Positions 16,089 to 25,569 of a stretch of DNA of 64,000 nucleotides are shown here, one piece after another; position 1 is the stretch's first letter; each line of letters begins with the position of its first letter. The stretch is from NCBI RefSeq assembly GCF_049615385.1, contig NZ_JBMZFL010000005.1. One strand, written 5' to 3'. The notes beneath the pieces are model-generated. The model was not told where the DNA came from and did not search any database. It saw only the letters and a list, made by a program, of their open reading frames with translations. The stretch is from Aequoribacter sp049615385. Lineage in GTDB: Bacteria > Pseudomonadota > Gammaproteobacteria > Pseudomonadales > Halieaceae. The translations under genes were made by a program, and so were the position numbers.

Positions 16089-18728
16089 TTATTTTTTACC
16101 CGAACTGTCGACCCAGCGGCCCCCTTCGAAATGGGCACGCCAACCCGTCGCCTTGCCATTGACCTCGGTCATCAAGTACTGCTCTTTGGTTTTTCGGCTA
16201 TACCGTATCTGCGCTGGGTTGCCCTCATCGTCATGCTCCGGACCGTCCAGCAAATAATGATATTTAGCGGCTATTGCTTCGCGATGGGGCTTTAGCTCAC
16301 TCACGAGTGGCGCCCGCGTCTCGCGGTTTTTAGGGAACTGAGAGGCGGCTAAAAACAGCCCGGCGGCACCGTCTCGAAGCACGTAGTGATCGTCTACTTT
16401 AGCACATTGGAGCTCGGGCATTGGCACCGGATCAATCTTAGGCGGCGCCACTTCGCCACTGCGCAGTAGCTTCCGCGTGTTCTTGCAGCTGTCACTGCTG
16501 CAACCGAAATATTTACCAAAGCGCCCTGTTTTGAGCTGCATATCGGCGCCACATTTATCGCATTCAATTACCGGACCGTCGTAACCTTTGATCTTGAACT
16601 GACCCTGCTCTACTTCGAAGCCCGAGCAATCGGGGTTGTTACCGCAAACGTGGAGTTTGCGTTTTTCATCGATCAGGTAACTGTCCATTGCGGCATTGCA
16701 CAATTGGCACCGCCGCTTGCTGATCAGTAAGCGAGACTCTGCTTCATCGTCGGCATCGGCACTGATGGCCTCGTCGCCTGGCACCAAATTAATCGTCTGC
16801 TTACACCGCTCTTTAGGCGGCAAAGCGTAACCCGAGCATCCCAGGAACACACCGGTGGCCGCCGTGCGAATTTGCATAGGCCGTCCGCATTGCTCGCACG
16901 GAATATCAGTCATCGTGGGGGCATTTGCCTGCATACCGTCGGGGTCAGGCGCGCCAGCTTGTTCCAAGCGATCGCTGAAGTCCGCGTAAAACTGGTCTAA
17001 CAATGTCCGCCAATCTAACTCGCCTTTAGCCACGTCATCCAAACGCTCTTCCATTGCCGCGGTAAACCCATAGTCCAGCAAATCATCAAAGCTGCTTTGC
17101 AGACGTTGTGTGACAATATCGCCCATCTTTTCTGCGTAAAACCGCTTGTTTTCGAGCTTAACGTAGCCTCGATCCTGAATCGTCGAAATAATAGAAGCAT
17201 AGGTAGAAGGGCGACCTATTCCGCGTTTTTCCAGCTCGCGCACTAAACTGGCCTCGCCGTAACGCGGCGTTGGCTTGGTAAAATGCTGCGAAGGATCGAG
17301 CTTGGCCAGACTGAGCGCGTCGTTGACTTTTAAATCGGGTAACACGACATCTTCTTGGCCCTTCTTGGCAGCCGGCGGTAGCACCTTGGTGTAACCGTCA
17401 AAAACCACCACACGCCCTTTTGCGTTCAACTCAAAGCCTGCGGCTTCGACCGTCAAGGTTGTCGAGAGATATTCCGCCGCCGGCATCTGGCAGGCCACAA
17501 ATTGGCGCCAGATCAAATCGTAGAGGCGCTGTGCATCACGCTCCATTGCACTGAGCTGTGTCTGCTGGACAAAGACATCCGAGGGCCGAATGGCTTCGTG
17601 CGCTTCTTGAGCATCCTCGCGTGCGCTGTAACTTTTAGGCTTTGCGGGTAGATAAGGCGCGTCAAAATTGGTTTCAATATAACGTCTACAGGCACTGACC
17701 GCATCTGCGCTGAGGTTTGTCGAATCGGTTCGCATGTAGGTAATATGCCCAGCTTCGTATAACCGCTGCGCGAGGGTCATGGTCTTCTTCACGGAAAACC
17801 CCAAGCGCGTACTCGCCGCCTGCTGCAGCGTCGACGTGATGAAAGGGGCCGGCGCTTTGGAGCGAGTCGGCTTGCTCTCGCGCGCTTTAACCGCATAACG
17901 AGCTGCTTGCAGTGTCGCAACAGCAGCCATCGCCTCCGCTTCAGAGCGTGGGCGGAAGCCCTCGCCTTGATATTTGCGAACCTCAAAGCGCGTCTGCTCG
18001 CCGGCCGATGACAACAAATCGGCGTGGATTTCCCAAAATTCTTCAGGCACAAACGCTCGGATTTCGCGCTCGCGCTCAACAATCAATCGCACGGCCACAG
18101 ACTGTACCCGACCTGCCGACAGACCGCGCGCTATTTTGGCCCACAGTAGCGGCGAGACCATATAACCCACGACCCGGTCTAAAAATCGGCGAGCTTGTTG
18201 AGCGTTCACTCGCGCGATATCTAAGGCTCCAGGGTGCTCAAACGCTTCTTGAATGGCCGTTTTGGTGATCTCATTGAATACTACGCGGCGATAACGCTCG
18301 GGATCACCGCCAATTGCCTCCTGCAAGTGCCAGGCAATGGCCTCTCCCTCACGGTCCAAGTCCGTCGCCAAATAAATGGTGTCAGCTTTCGCTGCGAGCT
18401 GTTTGAGCTCGTTAACCACTTTTTCCTTACCCGGCAAAATCTCGTAGTGCGCTTCCCAATTTTTGTCAGGATTGACACCCATTCGTCTAATGAGCTGGTC
18501 ATGCGCTTTCTTTTTTTGGTATTGAGCTTTTTTCTCCGCTGACATCTTGCGGGTTTTAGCCGCCTGAGCCGCTCGCTCTTTTGGGTTGGTGGTCGACGAC
18601 GCGCTGCCAGAGGTCGGCAGATCACGAATATGGCCCACACTGGATTTAACAATAAAATCATTGCCCAAATACTTGTTAATCGTCTTAGCTTTTGCTGGCG
18701 ACTCGACAATGACCAGTGCCTTACCCAT
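16089..18728 (-). CDS. topA: DNA topoisomerase I
   Basis: Type IA topoisomerase that relaxes negative supercoils. The 879 residues show an N-terminal TOPRIM domain (ALVIVESPAKAKTI at 4-17; acidic triad ATDLDREGEAIA at 121-132), the nucleophile Y331 in TYMRTDSTNL, and three C-terminal four-cysteine zinc ribbons, beginning CEQCGRP, CQLCNAA and CDKCGAD. Length and ribbon number match proteobacterial TopA. A Lys/Gln-rich insert (about 48-80) lies between the first TOPRIM strand and the acidic motif, as in related organisms. It heads a short minus-strand unit with the DUF6586-like gene. Confidence 0.98.
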   Translation of the reverse strand: MGKALVIVESPAKAKTINKYLGNDFIVKSSVGHIRDLPTSGSASSTTNPKERAAQAAKTRKMSAEKKAQYQKKKAHDQLIRRMGVNPDKNWEAHYEILPGKEKVVNELKQLAAKADTIYLATDLDREGEAIAWHLQEAIGGDPERYRRVVFNEITKTAIQEAFEHPGALDIARVNAQQARRFLDRVVGYMVSPLLWAKIARGLSAGRVQSVAVRLIVEREREIRAFVPEEFWEIHADLLSSAGEQTRFEVRKYQGEGFRPRSEAEAMAAVATLQAARYAVKARESKPTRSKAPAPFITSTLQQAASTRLGFSVKKTMTLAQRLYEAGHITYMRTDSTNLSADAVSACRRYIETNFDAPYLPAKPKSYSAREDAQEAHEAIRPSDVFVQQTQLSAMERDAQRLYDLIWRQFVACQMPAAEYLSTTLTVEAAGFELNAKGRVVVFDGYTKVLPPAAKKGQEDVVLPDLKVNDALSLAKLDPSQHFTKPTPRYGEASLVRELEKRGIGRPSTYASIISTIQDRGYVKLENKRFYAEKMGDIVTQRLQSSFDDLLDYGFTAAMEERLDDVAKGELDWRTLLDQFYADFSDRLEQAGAPDPDGMQANAPTMTDIPCEQCGRPMQIRTAATGVFLGCSGYALPPKERCKQTINLVPGDEAISADADDEAESRLLISKRRCQLCNAAMDSYLIDEKRKLHVCGNNPDCSGFEVEQGQFKIKGYDGPVIECDKCGADMQLKTGRFGKYFGCSSDSCKNTRKLLRSGEVAPPKIDPVPMPELQCAKVDDHYVLRDGAAGLFLAASQFPKNRETRAPLVSELKPHREAIAAKYHYLLDGPEHDDEGNPAQIRYSRKTKEQYLMTEVNGKATGWRAHFEGGRWVDSSGKK

Positions 18729-18830
18729 AGTTCTCCTTCAAGGATCGTTTGATTGCTTGCGTTTCACACACCTAAGGGTGGCCATATATAGTGATGCAAA
18801 AGCCCGCGGTCAAGCAAAAAACTGATTTAG

Positions 18831-19319
18831 TTACAATTTTGTCGAAGCTTGTTCGGACTCATCTAATGACGTTGAGGCACTCGCTACCGCCTGTTTCAAG
18901 CACCGCGCGGCGTGTTCGAGCGCTTCTTCACCGCCGCGTTCTTGCCAGAAAAAACCCACGCTACCTGGTGTGCTAGAGACAACATCGAGCCCCTCCGGTA
19001 ACGCGACTAGAGCATGCGGCAAGTCGCTGTCGCCCGTCAAAGCGAACCACCCATCCGGTGTGCGCAACCACGATCCGACTGGGAGTTTAACTTTTTGCGA
19101 ACAGCGTAAACCGTAGTAGACCCAATAACGACGATCGTCAGCAGGAATGTGAATATCGATCTTTCGGTGCGCGGGCAATTTTCGTAGCTCGACGTATAGA
19201 CCCAACAGAGCAGCCTGTTCGCGGATGTGCGCCAGCCTTCGCTGCTGCTTACTGGGCCAAAAGTGAGAAAGTGGTGCCAACGCCACCAACACCACGCCGG
19301 CAATTACCCAAAACGCCAT
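18831..19319 (-). CDS. Membrane-anchored hypothetical protein
   Basis: Unknown function. The 162-residue protein begins with one hydrophobic helix (about residues 3-19, followed by a basic KQQRR segment), so it should be an inner-membrane protein with its C-terminal domain in the cytoplasm. The remainder is a compact domain with a tryptophan/tyrosine-rich centre (RRYWVYYGLR) and an acidic, serine-rich tail. A similarly placed unknown follows topA in Pseudomonas, which suggests a conserved gene. Confidence 0.7.
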   Translation of the reverse strand: MAFWVIAGVVLVALAPLSHFWPSKQQRRLAHIREQAALLGLYVELRKLPAHRKIDIHIPADDRRYWVYYGLRCSQKVKLPVGSWLRTPDGWFALTGDSDLPHALVALPEGLDVVSSTPGSVGFFWQERGGEEALEHAARCLKQAVASASTSLDESEQASTKL

Positions 19320-19419
19320 ACCCAGTCCTTGATCTGAATCATCGAGCGATGATATCAGTAATTGATTCCCAACACGCGAAGTGCGATAGTTTTAATACAC
19401 CTGCCTTTAAGGAAAGACC

Positions 19420-19854
19420 ATGTCTAATTACACAAAAATCCTTATCGCGATCGACCTGAGCGAAGAATCCCTCCAAGTCGTGAAGCGCGGTTGCGCCATG
19501 GCTGCGGAGAAAGCCGCAGATGTTCACCTAATTCATGTCATCGAGCCGCTGAGTTTTGCCTACGGCGGCGATATCCCCATGGATTTTTCGGGCATTCAAG
19601 AGGAGATTAGCGATCAAGCTCGGGCACAATTAGCCAAAGTAGGAGCAGACTACGGCGTCGATGGTGCCAACCAACATACGGTCTTTGGTCGACCGGAAGT
19701 TGAAATCCACCAGATGGCGGAAGAACTGGGTTCCGATTTAATCGTCGTGGGTTCGCACGGACGCTACGGCCTTGCCCTGCTGATGGGATCCACTGCGAAC
19801 GGTGTCCTGCATGGTGCCACCTGCGACGTGTTAGCGGTCCGAGTGGGCGGTTAA
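19420..19854 (+). CDS. Universal stress protein (UspA family)
   Basis: Cytoplasmic single-domain Usp of 144 residues, probably a dimer. It starts with the canonical strand YTKILIAIDLSEES and carries the nucleotide-binding signature GSHGRYGLALLMGSTA (G-x2-G-x9-G-S/T), so it is expected to be an ATP-binding type. A good ribosome site (AAGGAAAG) precedes the ATG. Convergent with the glutaredoxin-like gene, four bases away. The stimulus it responds to cannot be inferred. Confidence 0.93.
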   Translation: MSNYTKILIAIDLSEESLQVVKRGCAMAAEKAADVHLIHVIEPLSFAYGGDIPMDFSGIQEEISDQARAQLAKVGADYGVDGANQHTVFGRPEVEIHQMAEELGSDLIVVGSHGRYGLALLMGSTANGVLHGATCDVLAVRVGG

Positions 19855-19857
19855 GCG

Positions 19858-20097
19858 CTAAGGCAGATTCGCCAGCCACGCCTGGAGTTTAGCGACATCG
19901 AAAGGCCAGTTAAGCTCCGAGGCGCCGTTCGTTAGAACAGGTATCGTCCAACCATATCGCCCCATCAGATCATCTGAGGTAGCAATATCAACCAATATGA
20001 GATCAATATCAGCACCTGCTGAAACGGTCTTGGCAACCACCTCCTCTGCCAGTTCGCACAAGTGGCACCCACTCGTGTGATACAAAATGAGTTCCAC
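19858..20097 (-). CDS. Glutaredoxin-like protein (DUF836 family)
   Basis: Small thioredoxin-fold protein with a CxxC site (HTSGCHLCE), typical of the DUF836 glutaredoxin-like group; the redox partner is unknown. The ORF can be opened at an ATG at 20139, but a perfect TATAAT (about 20117-20122) lies downstream of that ATG, and a strong ribosome site AGGAGGGG directly precedes a GTG at 20097. I therefore start at the GTG, giving 79 residues beginning with ELILYHTSG. The cis-proline motif TIPVL and C-terminal helix are present. Confidence 0.8.
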   Translation of the reverse strand: MELILYHTSGCHLCELAEEVVAKTVSAGADIDLILVDIATSDDLMGRYGWTIPVLTNGASELNWPFDVAKLQAWLANLP

Positions 20098-20164
20098 TTC
20101 CCCTCCTGACTCGATTGCAATCGTATTATAAGGTAGCATCGCTCCGCTTATAGAGAGATAGCCG

Positions 20165-20935
20165 ATGCGAGATTCTACCGATTACCAAACAAAAAAACAG
20201 GCTTTGAGGCGCTGGCTTACCGTGTATGGGCGCAACCCGGTTGAGGCTTGCTTACAGGACGCCCAGCTGCGGCCTAAAGTGCTCCATCTTGCGGACTCTA
20301 ACCAAAAATCGGACAAACTTGATCGATTGATCGCGTTAGCGGAAAAGCGAGGCTGCGATGTGCGGTTTCACGACAGGGACGCGCTAGCGCGAATTTCAAA
20401 AAATAAAAAGCAAGACCAAGGTGTCGCATTAGACCTTGAGTGCCAAGCCTTTAACGATCTCTCGGTATTTCTGCAGTCGATCAGTGAAGAGACCTGCAGA
20501 CTCATTCTTTTAGACCGAGTGACGAATCCTCAAAACTTGGGAATGATCCTACGCTCTATTACGGCTGCCGGCATTACTGGGGTGATCGTACCCGAGCGTG
20601 GCTGTGCGCCACTGGGTCCGCTGGTGGCAAAAGCCAGCGCAGGCACTTTATTCCACGCCCCCGTCCTGCGCTGCAACTCAAGTAGTGAAGCACTCGATGC
20701 ATTGCTGGGATTAGGGTTCACCTGCTACACGCTCAGCAGTCACACGGAATCTGATTTTTTTGAGGAACACATACCTGCAAAAGCGGTATTCGTCTTAGGC
20801 AACGAGAGTGAGGGTGTAGCGCCTGACATTGCATCGCGGTGTCAGGCCAAAGTCCGAATTCCTATGCATAACGGCGTGGAATCGTTAAACGTGGCCATTA
20901 CCGCCGCGCTAATTGCCTATTATTTGGACAGGTAA
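20165..20935 (+). CDS. TrmH-family (SpoU) RNA 2'-O-methyltransferase
   Basis: S-adenosylmethionine-dependent methyltransferase of the knotted SPOUT class acting on the ribose of tRNA or rRNA. The 256 residues show an N-terminal substrate-binding domain (YGRNPVEACL) and the three SpoU motifs: RVTNPQNLGMILRS (motif 1), VLGNESEGV (motif 2) and ESLNVAITAALIAYY (motif 3). It resembles RlmB but sits in a different context, so the target nucleotide is not assigned. Its tail overlaps the convergent vWA gene by 16 bases. Confidence 0.9.
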   Translation: MRDSTDYQTKKQALRRWLTVYGRNPVEACLQDAQLRPKVLHLADSNQKSDKLDRLIALAEKRGCDVRFHDRDALARISKNKKQDQGVALDLECQAFNDLSVFLQSISEETCRLILLDRVTNPQNLGMILRSITAAGITGVIVPERGCAPLGPLVAKASAGTLFHAPVLRCNSSSEALDALLGLGFTCYTLSSHTESDFFEEHIPAKAVFVLGNESEGVAPDIASRCQAKVRIPMHNGVESLNVAITAALIAYYLDR

Positions 20936-22095
20936 GACATACCCTCTTCCAAGCCTTTTAGCGTGAGAGGATACATATGCCCCTCGAGTAACTTATGAGT
21001 AATCGCCGTTGATTGCGTATATTCCCATTCCGCTTGAGGTGTCGGGTTAATCCAAATCACTTTCTCATAAGTGTCACGCAGACGACGCATCCAAACTTCG
21101 CCAGACTCCTCGTTCCAGTGCTCTACCGAACCGCCCGGAGACACGATTTCGTAAGGCGACATCGCAGCATCTCCCACAAAAATCACTTTGTAGTCATGAC
21201 TGTATTTATGCATGACGTCTAGTAATGCCGTACGCTCATTGTGGCGCCGAATATTGTTCTTCCAGACACTTTCGTAGATAAAGTTGTGAAAGTAAAAAAA
21301 TTCTAGATGCTTGAACTCGGTTCGAGCCGCAGAGAACAGCTCCTCGCACACCCGCACGTGTGGATCCATTGAACCACCCACGTCAAAGAATATGAGAACT
21401 TTGACCGCATTGTGACGCTCGGGTACCAATTTAATGTCCAGCAAGCCCGCGTTTCGAGCGGTTGAGCGAATGGTGTCGTCTAAATCAAGCTCTTCGGCGG
21501 CGCCGTGACGCGCAAACTTGCGCAGGCGACGCAGAGCCATTTTTATGTTTCGAGTACCAAGTTCAACGCTGTCGTCTAGATTTTTGAAATCACGTCGATC
21601 CCAAACTTTTAAGGCTTTTTTCTGACCGCCGTTCGGGCCTACACGCATGCCTTCGGGGTTATAGCCTTGTTGACCAAAAGGCGAAGTCCCACCGGTACCA
21701 ATCCACTTGTTGCCGCCCTCGTGGCGCTCTTTTTGCTCTTCTAGGCGTTTTTTAAACTCTTCAATGAGTTTCTCCAGACCGCCCAAAGACTCAATCTTAG
21801 CCTTTTCTTCCTCGGTCAGGTTCTTCATGAACTCATTGCGCAGCCAATCGTCTGGGATCATTGCCTCGATAATGCCATCGAGGCTTTCCAGCTCTTTAAA
21901 GTGGGCACTAAATGCTCGATCAAAACGATCAAAATATTTCTCGTCTTTGACCAAACACGTGCGGCTGAAAAAGTAAAAGGCATCCATATCAGCGAACACT
22001 AAATGGCGTCTCATGCCCTCTAACAAGTCCAGAAGTTCCCGCGTTGTCACGGGAACCCCAGCGTCACGTAAGCCTTGAAAAAAGTTAATTAACAT
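20920..22095 (-). CDS. CoxE-like vWA domain protein
   Basis: Von Willebrand factor A-domain protein usually paired with a MoxR ATPase, thought to work as a chaperone-like adaptor. The 391 residues begin with a helical region (FFQGLRDAGVPVTTRELLDLL), then a charged linker (EEFKKRLEEQKERHEGG) and a C-terminal vWA fold. The metal-site motif reads DVGGS instead of the usual DxSxS, so one serine is missing and metal binding may be altered. It follows the MoxR gene by nine bases on the same strand. Confidence 0.88.
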   Translation of the reverse strand: MLINFFQGLRDAGVPVTTRELLDLLEGMRRHLVFADMDAFYFFSRTCLVKDEKYFDRFDRAFSAHFKELESLDGIIEAMIPDDWLRNEFMKNLTEEEKAKIESLGGLEKLIEEFKKRLEEQKERHEGGNKWIGTGGTSPFGQQGYNPEGMRVGPNGGQKKALKVWDRRDFKNLDDSVELGTRNIKMALRRLRKFARHGAAEELDLDDTIRSTARNAGLLDIKLVPERHNAVKVLIFFDVGGSMDPHVRVCEELFSAARTEFKHLEFFYFHNFIYESVWKNNIRRHNERTALLDVMHKYSHDYKVIFVGDAAMSPYEIVSPGGSVEHWNEESGEVWMRRLRDTYEKVIWINPTPQAEWEYTQSTAITHKLLEGHMYPLTLKGLEEGMSYLSK

Positions 22096-22104
22096 AAGGC
22101 GCTA

Positions 22105-22953
22105 CTAGCGAGTCTCGCGCCGATGCATGAACGCGAGGCGCTCCAATAAATGTACATCTTGTTCATTTTTGAGCAAAGCACCGTACAATGGCGGAATTGC
22201 CTTGGTGTGATCGCGGTCTTTCAAAATTTCGTCTGGAATATCGTCGGCCATGAGCAATTTCAGCCAATCAATTAACTCCGAGGTTGAAGGCTTCTTCTTG
22301 AGCCCGGGGATGTCGCGCACATCGAAGAAAACCTCGAGCGCCTCGTTAACCAGCGTTTGTTTGATATTCGGGTAGTGCACATCCACAATTTCGCGCATGG
22401 TGTCGCGATTGGGGAAGTTGATAAAGTGGAAGAAGCAGCGACGCAAAAATGCATCGGGCAGCTCTTTCTCGTTATTACTGGTAATAATTATGATCGGGCG
22501 ATGTTTGGCTTTGATCACTTCACCGGTTTCGTAGACGAAAAATTCCATACGATCGAGTTCCACCAACAAATCGTTGGGAAATTCAATATCGGCTTTGTCA
22601 ATCTCGTCAATCAACAAGACGACTTGCTCGTCAGAGGCAAAAGCTTCCCACAACTTACCTCTCTTGATGTAGTTGGCAATATCGTGAACGCGATCATCAC
22701 CGAGCTGCGAGTCACGCAAGCGTGACACCGCGTCGTACTCATACAAGCCCTGTTGCGCTTTGGTGGTCGATTTGATGTGCCATTGAATCAAACGCATCCC
22801 CAAGCCTTCGGCTACCTCTTCGGCCAGCATGGTTTTGCCCGTTCCAGGCTCACCTTTAATTAACAAAGGCCGCTGTAACGCTACGGCGGCATTGACCGCC
22901 ATTCTCAAATCATCAGTAGCGACGTATCGTTCTGTACCTTGGAATTGTTTCAC
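22105..22953 (-). CDS. MoxR-family AAA+ ATPase
   Basis: AAA+ ATPase of the MoxR class, expected to remodel protein complexes with the downstream vWA partner. Visible motifs are Walker A GEPGTGKTML (about 37-46), Walker B VLLIDEIDKAD, and the arginine-rich second region FLRRCFFHF. The 282-residue length is normal. The C-terminal lid (TKAIPPLYGALLKNEQDVHLLERL) resembles the single-partner MoxR/CoxE pairs of Gammaproteobacteria. Client unknown. Confidence 0.9.
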   Translation of the reverse strand: MKQFQGTERYVATDDLRMAVNAAVALQRPLLIKGEPGTGKTMLAEEVAEGLGMRLIQWHIKSTTKAQQGLYEYDAVSRLRDSQLGDDRVHDIANYIKRGKLWEAFASDEQVVLLIDEIDKADIEFPNDLLVELDRMEFFVYETGEVIKAKHRPIIIITSNNEKELPDAFLRRCFFHFINFPNRDTMREIVDVHYPNIKQTLVNEALEVFFDVRDIPGLKKKPSTSELIDWLKLLMADDIPDEILKDRDHTKAIPPLYGALLKNEQDVHLLERLAFMHRRETR

Positions 22954-23041
22954 CTAGCATTCCTTGTTTATCTGTTTATTCGAAGGGTCAAGAGGCTACC
23001 TCGTGTCTGCGTGGCATGCAAGCACGATAAAACTCTAAAAA

Positions 23042-24514
23042 CTAATCTGATCTGTCGGTGTCGACCCGCATCTCCATCAATGGTGCATCACGCGCCTCCT
23101 GCGCCTTCCTGGCGGCGGCGATACGGCGTTTTCTGGCGGCTTCACGCCACGAGCGCAGAGCCCAGATGAGCAAACTGAGCCCCACCAAACCCGCCACGCC
23201 AGGCAGTAGCCATGCGGGCAGACCTGCGGCTGGTTGAGACTCTACCGCTTTGGTAATAACTTTGGGAGCCTCGGTGGGCACTTGAACATCGACATACATC
23301 GGTAATTCTCGCACCAGCGTATCGGCCTCTACTCGAACGGTAATTTTGTGCAAGCCGGGTAGCGAGAACGCGGGCATGGCGATGCGATACTCGCCACTGC
23401 TCGGGATCTGATACAACCCCGCAACATCAATCACCTCCGTTACACTCGCTGGGTCTTGAATCGTAACTTTAATATCAAATACGCTAAGCAACTCCGCAGA
23501 GGTAATAACACCCTCTCGGTCTACTAGGCGCAATCCAAGTTCAGTAGGCTGATCTAAAGGCAGTGAATTCGGCAGCGGATCGACGTCGATCGACAAATCA
23601 GAAATTACCGTAATTCGATTCTCCTCACTGCTTGGGGCAACTAAGCGCCAGCGGCCCGGTTGGGGCGAATCTACCGTCACTAACGAGAATTTTTCGTTGT
23701 TAAACCATCGCACCCCTTCGCGATTCGAATCAGGCGCCAAAGCTTGGTTAACAGGATCGATTAACTCCACCTTGGCCCGCTCATCAGCACCTGAAAAAAT
23801 CAAAGCGGTTAACTGCGAGACGCCTTCATCAATTTGAAACTCGCCGCCCTCGATCGGCACGCGCGCCGTCGGTGCGACCATTTCCAGGGCCTGCAAAAAC
23901 ACGCGTGTCAATGAGTCTGCCGACTCAGCTTTTTCTGCAAGCCCTTGAGTTGATTCTGCAAGTTTGCGCAAAAAAGCCCAATCGGCCTCATTCGACAGGG
24001 CAATCGTGTGCACTGGTACGCCAGTCTGACCCAATATTGGCGCTTGTTCCTCAAGCAGCATCCGAGCGGCATTCGCGTTCGCTACCGCTGAACTGGACAA
24101 ATCGACTTTACCGTCTGTGAGTAAAACTACACTGGTTCGGTAATCTGGGTCCAGACGGTTAAGGTCATACAAAGCGGCGTCCAAGGCTGCAGGGATATTC
24201 GTCCGCTGACCCGAATTGTCAATGACACGGACGCTTTCGACTGCTTTATCTCGCCAAGCCTCATCAATAACAACGTGGGGCAGCAAAGTGCGCACCCCGT
24301 CGCCAAATAACCACACCCCTGCTTTCGACCCAGGTGGCAACAAACGCACAATGAGTTCAAGCGCCGGCGCGCGCAGGTTGTTGGGGTCAGATTGCTTCAT
24401 GCTGCCCGAGACATCGATCAGCAGGCGCACATCAGGGTGACCCCGGATGGGTTCCTGAGCTTGCGCAAAACCAACCAGCAAACAGGCTAATAGGATCTGA
24501 CACACTATACGCAT
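23042..24514 (-). CDS. vWA domain membrane protein (TIGR03503-like)
   Basis: Exported vWA protein of about 490 residues. It has a signal peptide (MRIVCQILLACLLVGFAQA), a complete metal-site motif DVSGSMK, beta-sandwich repeats, and one C-terminal membrane helix (LPGVAGLVGLSLLIWALRS) followed by a basic cytoplasmic tail. The layout matches proteins annotated as TIGR03503. Its role is not known; it may hold or sense envelope components. The chosen ATG at 24514 overlaps the preceding stop by one base (TAATG); a longer upstream frame would lack the signal peptide at its start. Confidence 0.82.
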   Translation of the reverse strand: MRIVCQILLACLLVGFAQAQEPIRGHPDVRLLIDVSGSMKQSDPNNLRAPALELIVRLLPPGSKAGVWLFGDGVRTLLPHVVIDEAWRDKAVESVRVIDNSGQRTNIPAALDAALYDLNRLDPDYRTSVVLLTDGKVDLSSSAVANANAARMLLEEQAPILGQTGVPVHTIALSNEADWAFLRKLAESTQGLAEKAESADSLTRVFLQALEMVAPTARVPIEGGEFQIDEGVSQLTALIFSGADERAKVELIDPVNQALAPDSNREGVRWFNNEKFSLVTVDSPQPGRWRLVAPSSEENRITVISDLSIDVDPLPNSLPLDQPTELGLRLVDREGVITSAELLSVFDIKVTIQDPASVTEVIDVAGLYQIPSSGEYRIAMPAFSLPGLHKITVRVEADTLVRELPMYVDVQVPTEAPKVITKAVESQPAAGLPAWLLPGVAGLVGLSLLIWALRSWREAARKRRIAAARKAQEARDAPLMEMRVDTDRSD

Positions 24515-24909
24515 TAAGGCTGCTCCATGTTGACTCGTCGCCGGCCCAACCAAACCCAAATCAGGCCGTGTGTACCACCTACTAAGGTGGCAATGCCCAT
24601 AGCAACCCCGAGTGGACGAATTGCATGGATCGCCGTATCAACGCCAAAAAATGCCGTCTGAAAGACCGCCACCAATACCGCTGGGGCAAGGGTGTCCGCC
24701 TGCATGTTAGCATAGGCAGGCGTTAACAGAAGGGCCGCGCCTAACCAAAAGAGTAAGGCAATCCAAAACCGCCCCCAACCGAGCTTAACCAACCACCACA
24801 CCATGACTAATAGTGCGATAACAGCGGCCAAACTGTAGCTCAGCAAAGCAGTAATGTACGAACCCGTCTCTAGCACCGACCTACTCAACCCATTTAATGA
24901 TGTGCTCAT
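24514..24909 (-). CDS. Small membrane protein, unknown
   Basis: Predicted inner-membrane protein of 131 residues with about four hydrophobic segments (around 20-40, 44-60, 70-90 and 97-120) and a short basic end. No family recognised. It lies between ycgN (29-base overlap) and the vWA protein gene (one-base overlap), so it is probably translated with them and may be a partner of the vWA protein. A GTG at 24876, just after the ycgN stop, is an alternative start. Confidence 0.7.
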   Translation of the reverse strand: MSTSLNGLSRSVLETGSYITALLSYSLAAVIALLVMVWWLVKLGWGRFWIALLFWLGAALLLTPAYANMQADTLAPAVLVAVFQTAFFGVDTAIHAIRPLGVAMGIATLVGGTHGLIWVWLGRRRVNMEQP

Positions 24910-25315
24910 CGTACCCGTCCGGATGAACAAATTCATCTGAAATTGCGCGACCACGAATCGATACACCAGCCCTGTGCACGCTATCTCTGTCACCACTTAC
25001 CAGGTAATGCCATTCCGGTAAGGGCCTGCCCTCTGAGCGCAGTCGATAGGCACAGGTGCTGGGTAACCAATGCAAACTCGAGACCTCATGTTTTTTCAGA
25101 TCAATACAATCGGGCACCCGTTCGCTGCGCTGGTCGTAACACTCGCATTGGCAGGTGTCTGCATTCATAAATTGGCACCGAATTTTGGTGTAGTACACCT
25201 TTGAGGTAACGGCATCCTCAAGCTTGTGCAGGCAACATTTGGCACACCCGTCGCAGAGTGCCTCCCACTGGTCAACCGTGAGTGCCTCGAGTGGCTGCTC
25301 GTTCCACCAGCTCAC
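24881..25315 (-). CDS. ycgN: YcgN-family cysteine-cluster protein
   Basis: Small cytoplasmic protein with a CxxCxxxCC-type cluster near the N-terminus (CDGCAKCCLH) and further cysteines (CQFMNADTCQCECYD), which likely binds a metal or Fe-S centre. The 144 residues match UPF0260/YcgN. Function is unknown. It follows ycgL with a four-base overlap, the same order (rnd-ycgL-ycgN) seen widely in Gammaproteobacteria. Confidence 0.93.
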   Translation of the reverse strand: MSWWNEQPLEALTVDQWEALCDGCAKCCLHKLEDAVTSKVYYTKIRCQFMNADTCQCECYDQRSERVPDCIDLKKHEVSSLHWLPSTCAYRLRSEGRPLPEWHYLVSGDRDSVHRAGVSIRGRAISDEFVHPDGYDEHIIKWVE

Positions 25316-25569
25316 GAATAAAGGGCCTCTAAGGGGTCGTCTTTGGGTGGGAGCTGTAAATAGAAACCTCGCTCCGCCAAGGACTCGAGCACTTTAACTG
25401 GATCCGCGTTGGCCAAGTTTTGCGCTGGGGTGATCATCAAAAGCAGGGACTTACGCAGTGCCCCCAAGGGTTTAATCAAAGCTTCAGGCAAGTCCTGTAA
25501 ATTCGCGTCTTTGGGGACATACAAATAATACCCGGGCTTGCGGTCACTGGCATAGATTTGCGTCAGCAC
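25312..25569 (-). CDS. ycgL: YcgL-family protein
   Basis: Short cytoplasmic protein (85 residues) of the YcgL family; function not established. It shows the family features IYASDRKPGYYLYV at the N-terminus and the ending RGFYLQLPPKDDPLE. It overlaps rnd by seven bases and ycgN by four. Confidence 0.93.
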   Translation of the reverse strand: MLTQIYASDRKPGYYLYVPKDANLQDLPEALIKPLGALRKSLLLMITPAQNLANADPVKVLESLAERGFYLQLPPKDDPLEALYS

